Below, in pieces: positions 1 through 10,291 of a stretch of DNA of 64,000 nucleotides. The stretch's first letter is position 1. Each line of letters starts with the position of its first letter. A program made the translations under genes and the position numbers. The stretch spans positions 9,349,001 to 9,413,000 of the forward strand of contig NZ_WSRO01000002.1 of the NCBI RefSeq assembly GCF_009769735.1, given 5' to 3'. The notes under the pieces are model-generated. The model made no database searches. It was given only the letters and a program-made list of their open reading frames with translations, and was not told the origin of the DNA. The DNA comes from Streptomyces sp. BA2 (GTDB lineage Bacteria; Actinomycetota; Actinomycetes; Streptomycetales; Streptomycetaceae).

Positions 1-798
1 TTCGTCGTCCTGGAGCAGTTGCCGGTCACCGCGAACGGGAAGATCGACCATGCGGCGCTGGCGAATCCGTATCAGGAACGGGCTGCGAGCGGCGAAGTCC
101 GCGCCACGGTCGCGCAACCGGCGACCGCTGTCGAGCCCGCAGGTATGAACGACGGGCCAACGAGCGCGGGTTGGGCCGCCAAAGCGCTCGACGAGGCCGC
201 CGCGCTCGGGCTTGAGGCCGCGATCGTGCTCAGGCCCGGTGCGCTCGCCCCCGACCAAGCCCTCGAGGCGACCGCGCTCTGGCTGCGACGGGTGCAGGAA
301 CTGGCCGAACCGTCCCGTCTCGAACCACGCCTCTGTACGGGCGGACTGGCCGAGGTCGTCCACCATCCGGCGTCCCCGGGCAGCGCGACGACCCCCAGTC
401 CGGTCCCGCCTCCGGGCACCAGTGCATCGAGTACGCCCGCGGCACGGCACGCCAACCCCGCGCGAGAACGGGCCGTGCTCGATGAAGTCGCCGCCGTCCT
501 GGCGGATCTGACGGGAAGCCCGGTGACGGCCGACAGCACCTTCGCCGCGCTGGGGGCGACCTCGCTCACCCTGGTCCTCGCCCATCGCAGGCTCCGGCAG
601 AGCGTTGCACCGCGCCTGGCGCTCGCCGACATGTTCGCGCACGCCGGCATCGGCTCTCTCGCCGCCCGTATCAGCGAACTACACGTGCCGACTGTGACAG
701 ACGAGGCGAACCCGCGGGTCGCCGCCGCACCCGTACCTCAGCAACGCCGGGCCTCACGGGTCGCCGCGCGTGCCCTCGCCCGGGAGACCGCCCGATGA
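1..798 (+). CDS. NRPS fragment: A-domain C-terminus and carrier protein (5' end outside window)
   Basis: The frame is open from base 1. The first residues read FVVLEQLPVTANGKID, the A10 motif with its catalytic lysine that ends NRPS adenylation domains, so the gene begins left of the window. A linker of about 130 residues without a recognised fold follows. It contains a CTGGLAEV-like segment of unknown role. Next comes a carrier domain with LGATSL, whose Ser (near nt 564) should hold phosphopantetheine, and a short Ala/Arg-rich tail. The stop overlaps the start of the next megasynthase (ATGA), so the two are translationally coupled. The activated substrate cannot be read because the binding-pocket motifs lie outside the window. 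It could be a loading or a mid-chain module. Confidence 0.85.
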   Translation, partial: FVVLEQLPVTANGKIDHAALANPYQERAASGEVRATVAQPATAVEPAGMNDGPTSAGWAAKALDEAAALGLEAAIVLRPGALAPDQALEATALWLRRVQELAEPSRLEPRLCTGGLAEVVHHPASPGSATTPSPVPPPGTSASSTPAARHANPARERAVLDEVAAVLADLTGSPVTADSTFAALGATSLTLVLAHRRLRQSVAPRLALADMFAHAGIGSLAARISELHVPTVTDEANPRVAAAPVPQQRRASRVAARALARETAR

Positions 799-3700
799 AC
801 GAGCCGACCACGGAACAGAGTTACGCACCCGGGGCAGCCGACCGGGCCGCACAGGACGAGCTGATTGCTGTCACCGCCCTCGATTGCCGCTTCCCGGGCG
901 CCCCGGACACCGAGGCTTTCTGGGACCTGCTGGTGGCGGGACGCAGCGGGCTGACTCGTCACACCGAGCAGGAACTTGCTGAGGGCGGTCTGCCGGGCCG
1001 ACTGCGGCGCAGTCCCGCGCATGTGCCGGTGAGCGGCGTGATCGAAGGGCAGGACCTGTTCGACCCGGAGCCGTTCGGTCTGACCGATGCCGAGGCCGCC
1101 CTGATGGACCCGCAGCAGCGGCTGTTCCTGGAGGCGTGCCTGCGGGCCCTGGAACGGGCCGGGCACGGTGGGGGTGCGGGGGCGGGCGCCGTCGGAGTCT
1201 TCGCCGGGTCCGCCCACAGCGACTACCTGACGCGCAACCTCGCCCGCCGGTACGCCGACTCCGCCGCCGACCCGGTGGGCAGTCTCCAGGCGGCGATCTC
1301 GGGCGTGGGAGACTACCTGCCGCTGCACGTCGCCCACCGCCTAGCCCTCACCGGACCGGCGCTCGCCGTGGGAACCGCCTGCTCCACCTCGCTGGTGGCC
1401 GTCCATCTGGCCGCGCAGTCCCTGCTGGCAGGGGAGTGCGACACCGCTCTGGCCGGTGGCTCATCGCTGATCGTGCCGCAGGGCCGTGGCTACCTCCACG
1501 TACCCGACGGGATCTTCTCCGTGGACGGGCAGGTGCGCACGTTCTCCGCCGAGGGCACCGGCATCGTGCACAGCCAAGGGGTGGGCGTCACCGTCCTGCG
1601 CCGCCTCGCGGACGCACTCGCCGACGGTGATCCGGTCCTCGCCGTGCTGCACGGTTCCGCGGTCAACAACGACGGAGCGGACCGAACGGGCTTCACGGCG
1701 CCTTCGCCGCGCGGTCAGGCACGCGCGATCTCCGAGGCCCTCGCCCTGGCCGGTGTCACGCCCGACATGGTCAGCTACGTCGAGGCCCACGGCACCGCGA
1801 CACGGCTCGGAGATGTCGTCGAACTCGCCGCCCTGAAGACGGTGTTCGGTCAGAACGGCCCCGCCTGGTGCGCCCTCGGCTCCGTCAAGAGCAACATCGG
1901 GCACGCCAACGCGGCGGCGGGCATCGCCGGCTTCGCCAAGACCGTGCTCGCGCTGCACCATGGGGTGCTGCCCGCTTCGCTCGGCGCGCTGCCGCTGAAC
2001 CCCGATCTCGACCTGGAGAACTCGCCGTTCACCGTGCCCCACCAGGCGGGCGAGTGGGCGGGGTTGCGCCACGCGGGCGTCAGCTCCTTCGGGATCGGCG
2101 GCACCAACTGCCATGTGGTCCTCGGCAGCGCGCCGCGGCGGGCGGTCGCTTCAGCCGACCGCCGACCCCAACTGGCCCTGTTCTCCGCGCATCGGGACGA
2201 TGCGTTGGAGCGCCTGGCCGATGCCACGGCTGCCGCCCTGGAACAGCCCGGTGCCGACGCGGCCGACGCCGCGTACACCCTGCACACCGGCCGGAGCGAA
2301 CGGTCCCACCGGGCGGCCGCGATCATCGGCGACCGGCCCGGCGACACCCTCCGTGCCTTCACCTCCGCACCCCGGCGCACCGTCCCGCCGACCCGGCCAA
2401 GGGTCGTCCTCGCCTTCCCCGGCGGCGGAGCCCAGTACCCGGGCATGGGGCGGGAACTCCTGGACGATGAACCGGAGTTCGCGCGCACGGTCGCGGAGTG
2501 CGCCGCGCTCTTCGACGCGCGGGGCGATGGCAGGGGGTCCGGCCTCGGCGCGCTCCTGGCCGCCGCTCCCTCGGACGAGTCGGCCGGGCGGCTGCTGCGG
2601 GACCCCGTGTACGGCCTGCCGGCCCTGTTCACCGTCTCGCTCGCCACTGCGCGCACCCTGCGCTCCTGGGGAATCGAGCCGGACGCGCTGGTCGGACACA
2701 GCCTCGGCGAGTACGCCGCCGCCGTGGCCGCCGGAGCGCTCCGGCTGAGCGATGCCGCCACCCTGGTCGACGTGCGCTCCCGCGGGATGTCCCGCACAGC
2801 GGGCGGCGGCGTGATGCTGAGCGTGGCCCTGCCCGAGGACGAGACCGTCAAGCTGCTCGGCGATCACCCGGACCTTGACCTGGCGGCGGTGAACGCGCCG
2901 CGGTCCTGCGTGGTCTCCGGACCCGTGGCCGCTGTGGTCGCCCTTGAGCGCGACCTCACCGCCGACGGCGTCCACTCCGCGCGGCTCCACCTGGACGCCG
3001 CCGCACACTCCCGTCTGGTCGACCCCGTCCTGCCGGAGCTGCGCGCCGCCGCCGAAGCGACGCTGCCCGGCACGCCTGCCGTGCCCCTCGCCACGACGCT
3101 CACCGGCCAATTGCTGCTCTCGCCGCCCGGGGCCGACCACTGGGTGCCACATCTGCGGTCCGTGGTCCGGTTCTCCGACGCCCTGACGACCGCCCTCGGC
3201 ACGGGACCTGCCGTCGTCGTCCAAGTGGGTCCCGGCAGTGGCCTGTTGCAACTCGTACGTCAGCACGGCGCGGCGAATGTCGTCGCCACGCTGCCCACCT
3301 TCCCGGGACGCGAGGACAGCCGGGGCGCGCGGGCCGCGCTGCTCACGGCCGCCGGCGAGCTGTGGACACACGGCGTCAGCCTCGACCCCGAAGCCATCCA
3401 CCGGCCGGGACGCCGCCGGATTGCCCTGCCCGGTCTGCCGTTCGAGCGCCGGAGGCTGTGGATCGACCCGCCCGAGGAGACACGCCCGGGCGCCCCGATG
3501 CCGTATGCGCCGGCCGAGCCCGACGAGGAGGAGCCGTTCCAGGTACCGGTGTGGCACCGGACGCCTCCCGTGGACGCGTTCGGGCGCCTCGAGGGGCGCT
3601 GGCTCGTCGACGGGTACGCGGACTCGCCGCTGCTGAGCGCGGTCCGCGAGGAGTTGACCGCCGCCGGGGCCCACCCGGTCACGCTGGCGGAGGCCGCTGC

Positions 3701-6700
3701 CGAACCGGCGCTGCCGTGTGCGGGGATCGTCATGGTCGACGCGGAGGGCGCGGATGGGGATGGCGTCGACGTACCTGCCGATGCCGGTCACGGCGCCGAC
3801 GCGCGTGTCGAGGGCGCGGACGGCGAGGCCGCGAAGGGCGACACCGGCCATGAGCGGGCCTACCAGGCCGACCTGTCCGACCGGGCCGAGCTTTCTGATC
3901 GAGCCGCCGCGTCCGAGCTGGCGGGCCGGGAAGCCACCGCCGGTCTCAGCGCGAGAGCGGCCTCCGCCGACCCCGCCCGGCGCGTTGCCGACTCGGTGCT
4001 GGGGTACTCCCGAGTGGCCCAGGCCGCCGCCCCTTGGGCTGCTACCGCCTGCCTGCTGCATGTGAGCGCCGGTGCGCAGCACGTGGAGAGCGCCGACCGG
4101 CCGGCACCCGACGGTGCGGCGGGACTCGCCGTGCCGCGCGTCCTGGCCCAGGAGTTCCCGGGACTTCGCTGGCGCACCCTTGACCTCCCGGCCGGGCCGG
4201 TGCGTGCGCAGGACGTCCGGAGCGTGTGCGAGGAGGCGGCCGCGCTGACGGGTGGCGGGCCGAGCGGCTTGGAGGCGGCGTACCGCGGCGGCCACCGCTG
4301 GGTCCGTGGCATCACTCCCTGGCAGCCCCCAGAGCCGGAGCCGGAGCTGCGCGGCGACACCGCCGTCGTGATCGGCGGGCTCGGCGACGTGGGTCTCGCC
4401 CTGGCCGCACATCTCGCACGCGGCTCCTGGCGGGTGGTCGTCACTGGCCGCGATGGACTGCCGGCCGACCCGGTGCCGGGCAGCCCGTCGGCCGAGCGCG
4501 CCGAAGCCGTACGGCGGCTGCGCGAGGACGGCATCGAACTGGACGTACGGGCCGTCGACGCGGCGGATCCCGACGCCACCGCGGCCCTGCTGCGGGAGGT
4601 GGCGCAGCAGTACGGCCCGCTCGGCCTCATCGTGCACGCGGCCGGAGTCGTGGCCTCAGCCGCGGTCACCCCGTTGCGTGCCGTGGCGGAGGAGACCGTT
4701 CGGGACCACGCCCGGGCGAAGGTGACGGGGGCGATGGCGCTGCGATCCGCTCTGCGCGGACTGCCGGACGAACTGCGCCCCGCGCACGTACTCCTGATGT
4801 CGTCGGCCACCACCTTCGTCGGCGGCCTGGGACTCGCCCCCTACGCCGCGGCCAACCGCTTCCTCGACGCGCTGGCCGAACGGGAGGACGCTGAACGGGC
4901 CGGAGGCACCCGCTGGGTCAGCGTCGCCTGGGACGGCTGGCGCATCGGCTCCGGCGGCACCGAACGGGTCGTCGCCTCACGGCACTCGATCGGCCTGCGG
5001 GACGGCATGCGCTCGGTGGACCGGCTGCTCGCGCTCGCCGGACAAGGCCGCGCACCCGCGTCCCTCGCGGTCTCCCCGGCGGATCTGGCCGCACGTACCG
5101 CCGGAACGGCCACCGTCGTTCCGGGCCGCCGCGAGACGGCCGACGGCACCCCGGGGCAGGGAGCGCCCGCGCTCCAGGGCGTCGCGGAAGAGTTGCTCGC
5201 CGGACTCTGGTCCGAGCTGCTCGGCTTCCCTGTGGCCGACCGCGACGCGGACTTCTTCGCACTCGGCGGCCATTCCCTGCTGGCCACCCGCATGTTGGCT
5301 CGGCTGCGCGACGAACGGGGCGTCGTCCTGCGCCTCCAGGACCTCCTTGCCCGGCCCACGGTCGCGGCACTCGCACAGCTGATGCCCGTGAGCTCCGCAG
5401 CACCCCCCGGGTCCGGAACTAGAATCGAGGAGACAGCGCCGGTCGATGCGGGAGAGCAACCAGTTGCCGACAGCGGCGAGTTCCCCCTGACGCGTGTACA
5501 GCACGCCTACTGGGTCGGCGGCTCGGGTGGCTACCGGCTAGGCGACGTGCCGTGCTCCTTCCACCTGGAGTACGACTGCCCCGGCCTCGACACGGCGCGC
5601 TACGAGGAGGCGTGGAACCGCGTCATCGCCCGCCACCCGATGCTCCGCGCGGTCATCTCCCCTGAAGGCCGCAACCGCGTCCTCGACCGGGTGCCCCGCT
5701 ACCGCATCCGCGTCCAGGACCTGACCGGGCAGAGCGAGGACCAGCGTGCGCGGAAGCTGGAGCAGATCCGCGCGCGCCTGGTGCGCAGGGAGCCGCGTCC
5801 CGGCCGCTGGCCCCTTGTCGACATCAGAGCGGCCCGGCTGCCCGGCGACATCGTGCGGCTCTTCGTCAATGTCGACGTACTGGTCTGCGACACCGCGAGC
5901 TATCTGATCTGGGACCGCGAGCTGCGGGCCCTGTACGAGAAGCCGGAGCACCAACTGCCTCCGGTGCGCACGACGTTCGAGGAGTGCGTGGCAGCCCTGG
6001 AGCGACGCGCCGGGTCTCCCGAGCGTGCCCGCGCGGCGGCCTACTGGCGGGCACGGATCGACGCCCTGCCCGGTGCTCCCGCCCTGCCGTTGAGCACCGC
6101 GCAGGGCGAGGAGCGTCCCCGCTTCGGACGGCGCAGCGCCCAGCTCGAACCGGGTGACTGGGCCTCGCTCAAGGCGGAGGCGGCCCGGCGCGGCCTGACG
6201 CCGACCGCCGTCCTGCTCGCTGCGTACGGGGACGCGTTGGCCGACTGGTCCGGTCAGGACCGGTTCTCCCTCACGCTGACTCTCTTCGACCGCCCCTCCG
6301 GGCTGCCCGGTGCGGACGAGGTCGTGGGCGACTTCACCTCCCTGATGCTTCACACCGTCGACCGGTCGAGTGAGAATTCGTTCGCGAGTGCCGCCGCCCG
6401 CGCGCAACGCACGCTCTTCGAGGATCTCGACCACCGAGAGTTCTCCGCACTGGAGTTGCTCGCCGAGAAGTCCGTGCGCACGGGACGCACCGAGTCCGTG
6501 CCCGTCGTCTTCACCAGCGCCCTGGGTCTGTCCGGGCCGCTCGGCGGCGGCCATGACCTGGATTGGGTCGGCACGCCGGTCCACGGAGTGAGCAGCACCC
6601 CGCAGACCTGGCTCGACCATCAGGTGCTCGAACAGCATGGTGCGCTGCTGCTCCAGTGGGACGTACTGGAAAGCGAGTTGTCCGCCGACGAGGCGGACAG

Positions 6701-7721
6701 GGTGTTCGCCGAGTACGTCGCCCACTTGCGCCGCCTGGCGCGGGGCGAGGCCGCCTGGGAGGAACTCCGGGAGCCGAAGACGGGAGCGGCCGACCCGGCT
6801 GCCCACGCCCGCGGCGCCGGTGGCGGCGCTGATGTCGACGCCGCGCTGCTGCTGCGTGAGGGCAACAGTGACCGGCCCTTGTTCCTGATCCACCCCTCCG
6901 GGGGCGACGTGCTCTGTTACGGCGAACTGGCCGGGCTGCTCACGGACGGACGTCCCGTCGTGGCGCTCACCGATCCGGCACTCACCGGCGGAGTCGGCGC
7001 CCAGGACATCGCGGGGATGGCCGACCAGTATCTGGCGGCCATCCGCTCCTACCAGTCAGGTGGCCCCTACCTCCTGGGTGGTTGGTCCATGGGCGGCACC
7101 CTCGCCCACGCCATGGCCTGCGAGCTGGAACGGCGTGGAGAGCGCACCGACCTCCTCGTGATGATCGACTCGAACGTGCCCGACCGCATCCGGTCCCTCG
7201 GCGGAGCCGGGCCCGACGAGGACCGGGCGATCGCCGCCGTCCGCTATCTGCGCTCCCTCGAAGCGTTCCTCGACATGGACCTCGGCCTCGGTGAGGACGA
7301 GGCCCGGCGACTGCTCGCGAAGCCGTCCCCGGACGCCCGGTCCGCGGTCGCCGCAAGGCTGCGTGAGGCCGGGCTCGTCGGGCCTCGGGAGACCGCCGAC
7401 GTACGGCTGGAGACCTTCGAGCGGCATCTCCGTGCCCTCGGCGATCATCAGGCGGGCCAACTGGCCTCCTCCGACACGCGGTTGTTGCTCTTCCGCGCCG
7501 CGCAGCCATCGCCCAGCAACGCCGGAGTCGGCATGGGGGTCGACGACGCCCCCGACCTCGACTGCCTGGGCTGGCGGCCCCATGTGCCGGGCCCGGTCGA
7601 GGAGGTGTCCGTCGACGGCCACCACTACTCCCTCCTGACCGGACCGGCGGCAGCCCGGATCGCCGCCCTGACAGACCGTGCGCTCGCCGCCGTGACCGCC
7701 GGGCGGCATCAACGCCGCTGA
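795..7721 (+). CDS. Hybrid PKS/NRPS megasynthase KS-AT-KR-ACP-Cy-TE (HMWP1-like)
   Basis: 2308 residues. KS (about 25-450) has active Cys in GTACSTS near 196. AT (about 535-830) has GHSLGEY near 636. KR (about 1185-1390) has the nucleotide motif GGLGDVG and the Ser/Tyr/Asn set in SSATTF...YAAAN. ACP has GGHSL near 1491. The heterocyclization domain (about 1560-1975) has the complete DVLVCDTAS form of DxxxxDxxS. A terminal thioesterase has GWSMGG (Ser near 2096) and GHHYS as the likely catalytic His. This is the order of yersiniabactin HMWP1 (KS-AT-MT-KR-ACP-Cy-MT-PCP-TE) without either MT and, unusually, without the PCP expected between Cy and TE. Expected role: add one malonyl-type unit, reduce the ketone, condense and cyclise a last Cys, and release the product. 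The Cys carrier and methyl groups must come in trans, probably from the three genes at 12.7-17.5 kb. Confidence 0.93.
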   Translation: MNEPTTEQSYAPGAADRAAQDELIAVTALDCRFPGAPDTEAFWDLLVAGRSGLTRHTEQELAEGGLPGRLRRSPAHVPVSGVIEGQDLFDPEPFGLTDAEAALMDPQQRLFLEACLRALERAGHGGGAGAGAVGVFAGSAHSDYLTRNLARRYADSAADPVGSLQAAISGVGDYLPLHVAHRLALTGPALAVGTACSTSLVAVHLAAQSLLAGECDTALAGGSSLIVPQGRGYLHVPDGIFSVDGQVRTFSAEGTGIVHSQGVGVTVLRRLADALADGDPVLAVLHGSAVNNDGADRTGFTAPSPRGQARAISEALALAGVTPDMVSYVEAHGTATRLGDVVELAALKTVFGQNGPAWCALGSVKSNIGHANAAAGIAGFAKTVLALHHGVLPASLGALPLNPDLDLENSPFTVPHQAGEWAGLRHAGVSSFGIGGTNCHVVLGSAPRRAVASADRRPQLALFSAHRDDALERLADATAAALEQPGADAADAAYTLHTGRSERSHRAAAIIGDRPGDTLRAFTSAPRRTVPPTRPRVVLAFPGGGAQYPGMGRELLDDEPEFARTVAECAALFDARGDGRGSGLGALLAAAPSDESAGRLLRDPVYGLPALFTVSLATARTLRSWGIEPDALVGHSLGEYAAAVAAGALRLSDAATLVDVRSRGMSRTAGGGVMLSVALPEDETVKLLGDHPDLDLAAVNAPRSCVVSGPVAAVVALERDLTADGVHSARLHLDAAAHSRLVDPVLPELRAAAEATLPGTPAVPLATTLTGQLLLSPPGADHWVPHLRSVVRFSDALTTALGTGPAVVVQVGPGSGLLQLVRQHGAANVVATLPTFPGREDSRGARAALLTAAGELWTHGVSLDPEAIHRPGRRRIALPGLPFERRRLWIDPPEETRPGAPMPYAPAEPDEEEPFQVPVWHRTPPVDAFGRLEGRWLVDGYADSPLLSAVREELTAAGAHPVTLAEAAAEPALPCAGIVMVDAEGADGDGVDVPADAGHGADARVEGADGEAAKGDTGHERAYQADLSDRAELSDRAAASELAGREATAGLSARAASADPARRVADSVLGYSRVAQAAAPWAATACLLHVSAGAQHVESADRPAPDGAAGLAVPRVLAQEFPGLRWRTLDLPAGPVRAQDVRSVCEEAAALTGGGPSGLEAAYRGGHRWVRGITPWQPPEPEPELRGDTAVVIGGLGDVGLALAAHLARGSWRVVVTGRDGLPADPVPGSPSAERAEAVRRLREDGIELDVRAVDAADPDATAALLREVAQQYGPLGLIVHAAGVVASAAVTPLRAVAEETVRDHARAKVTGAMALRSALRGLPDELRPAHVLLMSSATTFVGGLGLAPYAAANRFLDALAEREDAERAGGTRWVSVAWDGWRIGSGGTERVVASRHSIGLRDGMRSVDRLLALAGQGRAPASLAVSPADLAARTAGTATVVPGRRETADGTPGQGAPALQGVAEELLAGLWSELLGFPVADRDADFFALGGHSLLATRMLARLRDERGVVLRLQDLLARPTVAALAQLMPVSSAAPPGSGTRIEETAPVDAGEQPVADSGEFPLTRVQHAYWVGGSGGYRLGDVPCSFHLEYDCPGLDTARYEEAWNRVIARHPMLRAVISPEGRNRVLDRVPRYRIRVQDLTGQSEDQRARKLEQIRARLVRREPRPGRWPLVDIRAARLPGDIVRLFVNVDVLVCDTASYLIWDRELRALYEKPEHQLPPVRTTFEECVAALERRAGSPERARAAAYWRARIDALPGAPALPLSTAQGEERPRFGRRSAQLEPGDWASLKAEAARRGLTPTAVLLAAYGDALADWSGQDRFSLTLTLFDRPSGLPGADEVVGDFTSLMLHTVDRSSENSFASAAARAQRTLFEDLDHREFSALELLAEKSVRTGRTESVPVVFTSALGLSGPLGGGHDLDWVGTPVHGVSSTPQTWLDHQVLEQHGALLLQWDVLESELSADEADRVFAEYVAHLRRLARGEAAWEELREPKTGAADPAAHARGAGGGADVDAALLLREGNSDRPLFLIHPSGGDVLCYGELAGLLTDGRPVVALTDPALTGGVGAQDIAGMADQYLAAIRSYQSGGPYLLGGWSMGGTLAHAMACELERRGERTDLLVMIDSNVPDRIRSLGGAGPDEDRAIAAVRYLRSLEAFLDMDLGLGEDEARRLLAKPSPDARSAVAARLREAGLVGPRETADVRLETFERHLRALGDHQAGQLASSDTRLLLFRAAQPSPSNAGVGMGVDDAPDLDCLGWRPHVPGPVEEVSVDGHHYSLLTGPAAARIAALTDRALAAVTAGRHQRR

Positions 7722-7778
7722 GTTGGCCGCGCGTCAGTCACACGCCTCACGACCACTCCCTTTGACCCGGAAAGAACA

Positions 7779-9317
7779 ATGAGACTCAACACCCCTTCAC
7801 TCGCTGTGGCCGCCATCGGCGCCCTGCTGCTCACCGGATGCTCGTCATCCGACGGCGCCCAGGACACGGCGGCCGGCTCCGACCAGAAACCGGTCGACGG
7901 CGGAACACTCCGCTACGCCGTGTCCGGCTCGCCCGCCACCGCGAGCGACGACCCGCACGGCGGACTGGGCAACGAATCCGACCTGCTGCGCTTCGCGCTC
8001 ACGTACGACGTCCTGACCGTCCCCGGCAAGGATGGTTCGCCCAAGCCGCGCCTGGCCGCGTCCTGGAAGCCGAACAAGGACCTGGACCGCTGGACGTTCC
8101 GGCTCCGCGACGACGCGAAGTTCACCGACGGCAGCCCGGTGCGCGCCGACGACGTGCTGTACTCCCTGCGCCGCATCGCGGGCAAGTCCGCCGAGAACTA
8201 CGGCCGGCTCGCCGACTTCGACATGAAGGCGTCCAAGGCGGACGGCGATCACACGGTGGTCCTGGCCACCCGCGCGCCTATGGCCGAGGCGGCCAAGGCC
8301 CTGGAGTCCATCAGCTTCGTCGTGCCCGAGGGGACGAAGGACTTCGCGAAGGCCGTCCCCGGATCCGGGCCGTTCAAGGTGCGCAAGTCCGGGGCGCAGG
8401 CGGCCGTACTGGTCCGCAACGACCGCTGGTGGGGGCCTCGCCCGCATCTGGATCGCCTGGAGATCCAGGCCGTCGCCGATCCGCAGGCCCGCGCCAACGC
8501 CGTCACCTCGGGACAGGCCGACGTCGCGGGCAGCGTGAGCCCCGCCGCGGTCAAGAGCACGGGCGGCGCCGGTGGATCACAGGTCGTACGGCGCAAGGGC
8601 GTCACCGAGTACCCCTTCATCATGCGTACGGACACCGAGCCGTTTGACGATGCCCGGGTCAGGGAGGCGTTCCGCTTGGCCACCGACCGCAAGGCTCTCG
8701 TGGACACGGTCTTTCTGGGCTACGGGCAGATCGCCAACGACCTGCCCACCCCGTACGACCCCTCGTACCCCGACGACCTTCCGCAGCGTCGCCGTGACGT
8801 CGCGAAGGCGAAGAGGCTACTCAAGGAGGCAGGCCATGCCGACGGTCTTAGCCTGACCTTGCACACCACCACCGCGTACCCCGGCATGGACACCGCGGCC
8901 ACCCTCTACTCGCGCCAGCTGTCCGAGATCGGCGTGAAGGCCAAGGTCAAGGTCGAACCCGCCGACACGTACTGGACGGCCGTGTACGCGAAGAAGGCTT
9001 TCTACACCGGCTATTACGGCGGCATCTCCTTCCCCGACCTGGTACGGGTCGGCCTCCTCTCCACGTCCCCGACCAACGAGACGGCCTGGAAGAACAAGAA
9101 GTTCGACGCCGGTTTCACGCGGGCCATGGGCACGCTCGACGCCGACCGGCGCAACACCCTGCTCGCCGGGATCCAGCGGGACCTGTGGAAGGACGGCGGA
9201 TACGTCGTGTGGGGCACCGGCGACGGTCTCGACCTGGCGGCCCGCGGCGTGCAGGGGCTGCCCGAAGGCCCCGGCTTCCAGCGGATGTTCATCGACCAGG
9301 TCTGGATGGCCAAGTGA
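7779..9317 (+). CDS. Extracellular solute-binding lipoprotein, SBP_bac_5 (DppA/OppA/NikA) family
   Basis: 512 residues with a lipoprotein signal: a hydrophobic stretch ending in LLTGC, acylated Cys at 21, then a Ser/Asp-rich linker. The body has the cluster-C binding-protein pattern, including DxWTFRLRDDAKFTDGSPV near 100-120. The start ATG has GGAAAG seven bases upstream. It is the first gene of a four-gene import operon placed inside the biosynthetic arm. The family binds peptides, nickel complexes or opine-type metallophores (CntA, NikA). I infer recapture of the cluster product or its metal complex. Binding of ordinary oligopeptides cannot be excluded. Confidence 0.92.
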   Translation: MRLNTPSLAVAAIGALLLTGCSSSDGAQDTAAGSDQKPVDGGTLRYAVSGSPATASDDPHGGLGNESDLLRFALTYDVLTVPGKDGSPKPRLAASWKPNKDLDRWTFRLRDDAKFTDGSPVRADDVLYSLRRIAGKSAENYGRLADFDMKASKADGDHTVVLATRAPMAEAAKALESISFVVPEGTKDFAKAVPGSGPFKVRKSGAQAAVLVRNDRWWGPRPHLDRLEIQAVADPQARANAVTSGQADVAGSVSPAAVKSTGGAGGSQVVRRKGVTEYPFIMRTDTEPFDDARVREAFRLATDRKALVDTVFLGYGQIANDLPTPYDPSYPDDLPQRRRDVAKAKRLLKEAGHADGLSLTLHTTTAYPGMDTAATLYSRQLSEIGVKAKVKVEPADTYWTAVYAKKAFYTGYYGGISFPDLVRVGLLSTSPTNETAWKNKKFDAGFTRAMGTLDADRRNTLLAGIQRDLWKDGGYVVWGTGDGLDLAARGVQGLPEGPGFQRMFIDQVWMAK

Positions 9318-10291
9318 CGCTCCGCCCGTTCCTCCCGGTACTCCGACCCGTCCTGCTGACGGTGGCGGCTACGGCGGTCGTGTTCGCCGCCACCGCGCTG
9401 CTGCCCGGCGACGCGGGCGAGGTCCGTGGCGCGGGGCGGGCGTCGGAGGGGGAGCTCGCCCAAGAACGGGAGCGGCTCGGCCTCGACCGGCCCGCCCCGG
9501 TGCGCTATCTCGACTGGCTGTCCGGCGCGGTGCGCGGCGATCTCGGCCGGTCTCTGGTGAGCGGTCGCGCCGTGACCGGGCTCTTCGCCGAGCGGTTGCC
9601 CGCCACGGCCGTCCTCGCCGCCCTCGCCCTCGCCCTCACCGCGCTGCTGACGGCCGCCGCCCTGACCGTCGCGTTTCTGCGCGGCGGTCGCGGCGGCGCG
9701 GCGGCGACCGGGGTCGCCGCGATACCGCAGTCGGTGCACGCGGCCGTCCTCGGCACGGTCTTCGCCGGAATCCTGGGCTGGCTTCCGGCCGTGTCCCTGC
9801 TGCCGCCGGGCGGCTCGCCCTTCGACGCACCGGAGGCGTTGGTGCTGCCTGCCCTCACGCTGGCGTTGCCCTCGGCGGCGTACGCCACCGCACTGCTGCG
9901 CGGAACGCTCCTCGATACCCTGCGCCGCCCGCATGTCGACGACGCCCGTATGCGGGGCCTGCCACCCGGCCTCGTCCTGATTCGGCACGTCCTGCCCTTC
10001 CTGCTGGTTCCGGCGGCGCGGGTGACCGCGCTGGTGGCGGGCGGGTTGATGGCGGGCACGGCGCTGGTGGAGACGGTGTTCGGCTACCCCGGCACCGGCA
10101 GCCTGCTGGTGTCGGCGGTCGCCGTGCGGGACGTACCCGTCGTGCAGGCCGCCGCGCTGCCCCCGATCGTCGTCCTTCTGCTGTGCATGCTGGTCGCCGA
10201 CCGTCTTGACGTACGTCCCTCGGGGCGGGCGGGGGCCACGGGGCGCGGTAGCGCGCCGACCGTCCCGGCGGTGGCCGGGGGGAGGGCCTGA
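9314..10291 (+). CDS. ABC transporter permease, DppB/NikB type
   Basis: 325 residues from a GTG that overlaps the stop of the binding-protein gene (GTGA). An ATG-type start further upstream would lie inside that gene and is rejected. The sequence has an N-terminal membrane helix, the periplasmic segment LGLDRPAPVRYLDWLSGAVRGDLG typical of DppB-like permeases, five further hydrophobic segments and the cytoplasmic EAA-like loop around LLDTLRRPHVDDARMRGLP that contacts the ATPase. It forms the pore with the next gene's product. Confidence 0.9.
   Translation: MTLRPFLPVLRPVLLTVAATAVVFAATALLPGDAGEVRGAGRASEGELAQERERLGLDRPAPVRYLDWLSGAVRGDLGRSLVSGRAVTGLFAERLPATAVLAALALALTALLTAAALTVAFLRGGRGGAAATGVAAIPQSVHAAVLGTVFAGILGWLPAVSLLPPGGSPFDAPEALVLPALTLALPSAAYATALLRGTLLDTLRRPHVDDARMRGLPPGLVLIRHVLPFLLVPAARVTALVAGGLMAGTALVETVFGYPGTGSLLVSAVAVRDVPVVQAAALPPIVVLLLCMLVADRLDVRPSGRAGATGRGSAPTVPAVAGGRA

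Noticed and set aside
2151..4637. An 828-codon minus-strand open frame
   Set aside because: Antisense to the AT-KR part of the PKS gene; high GC leaves such frames open by chance.
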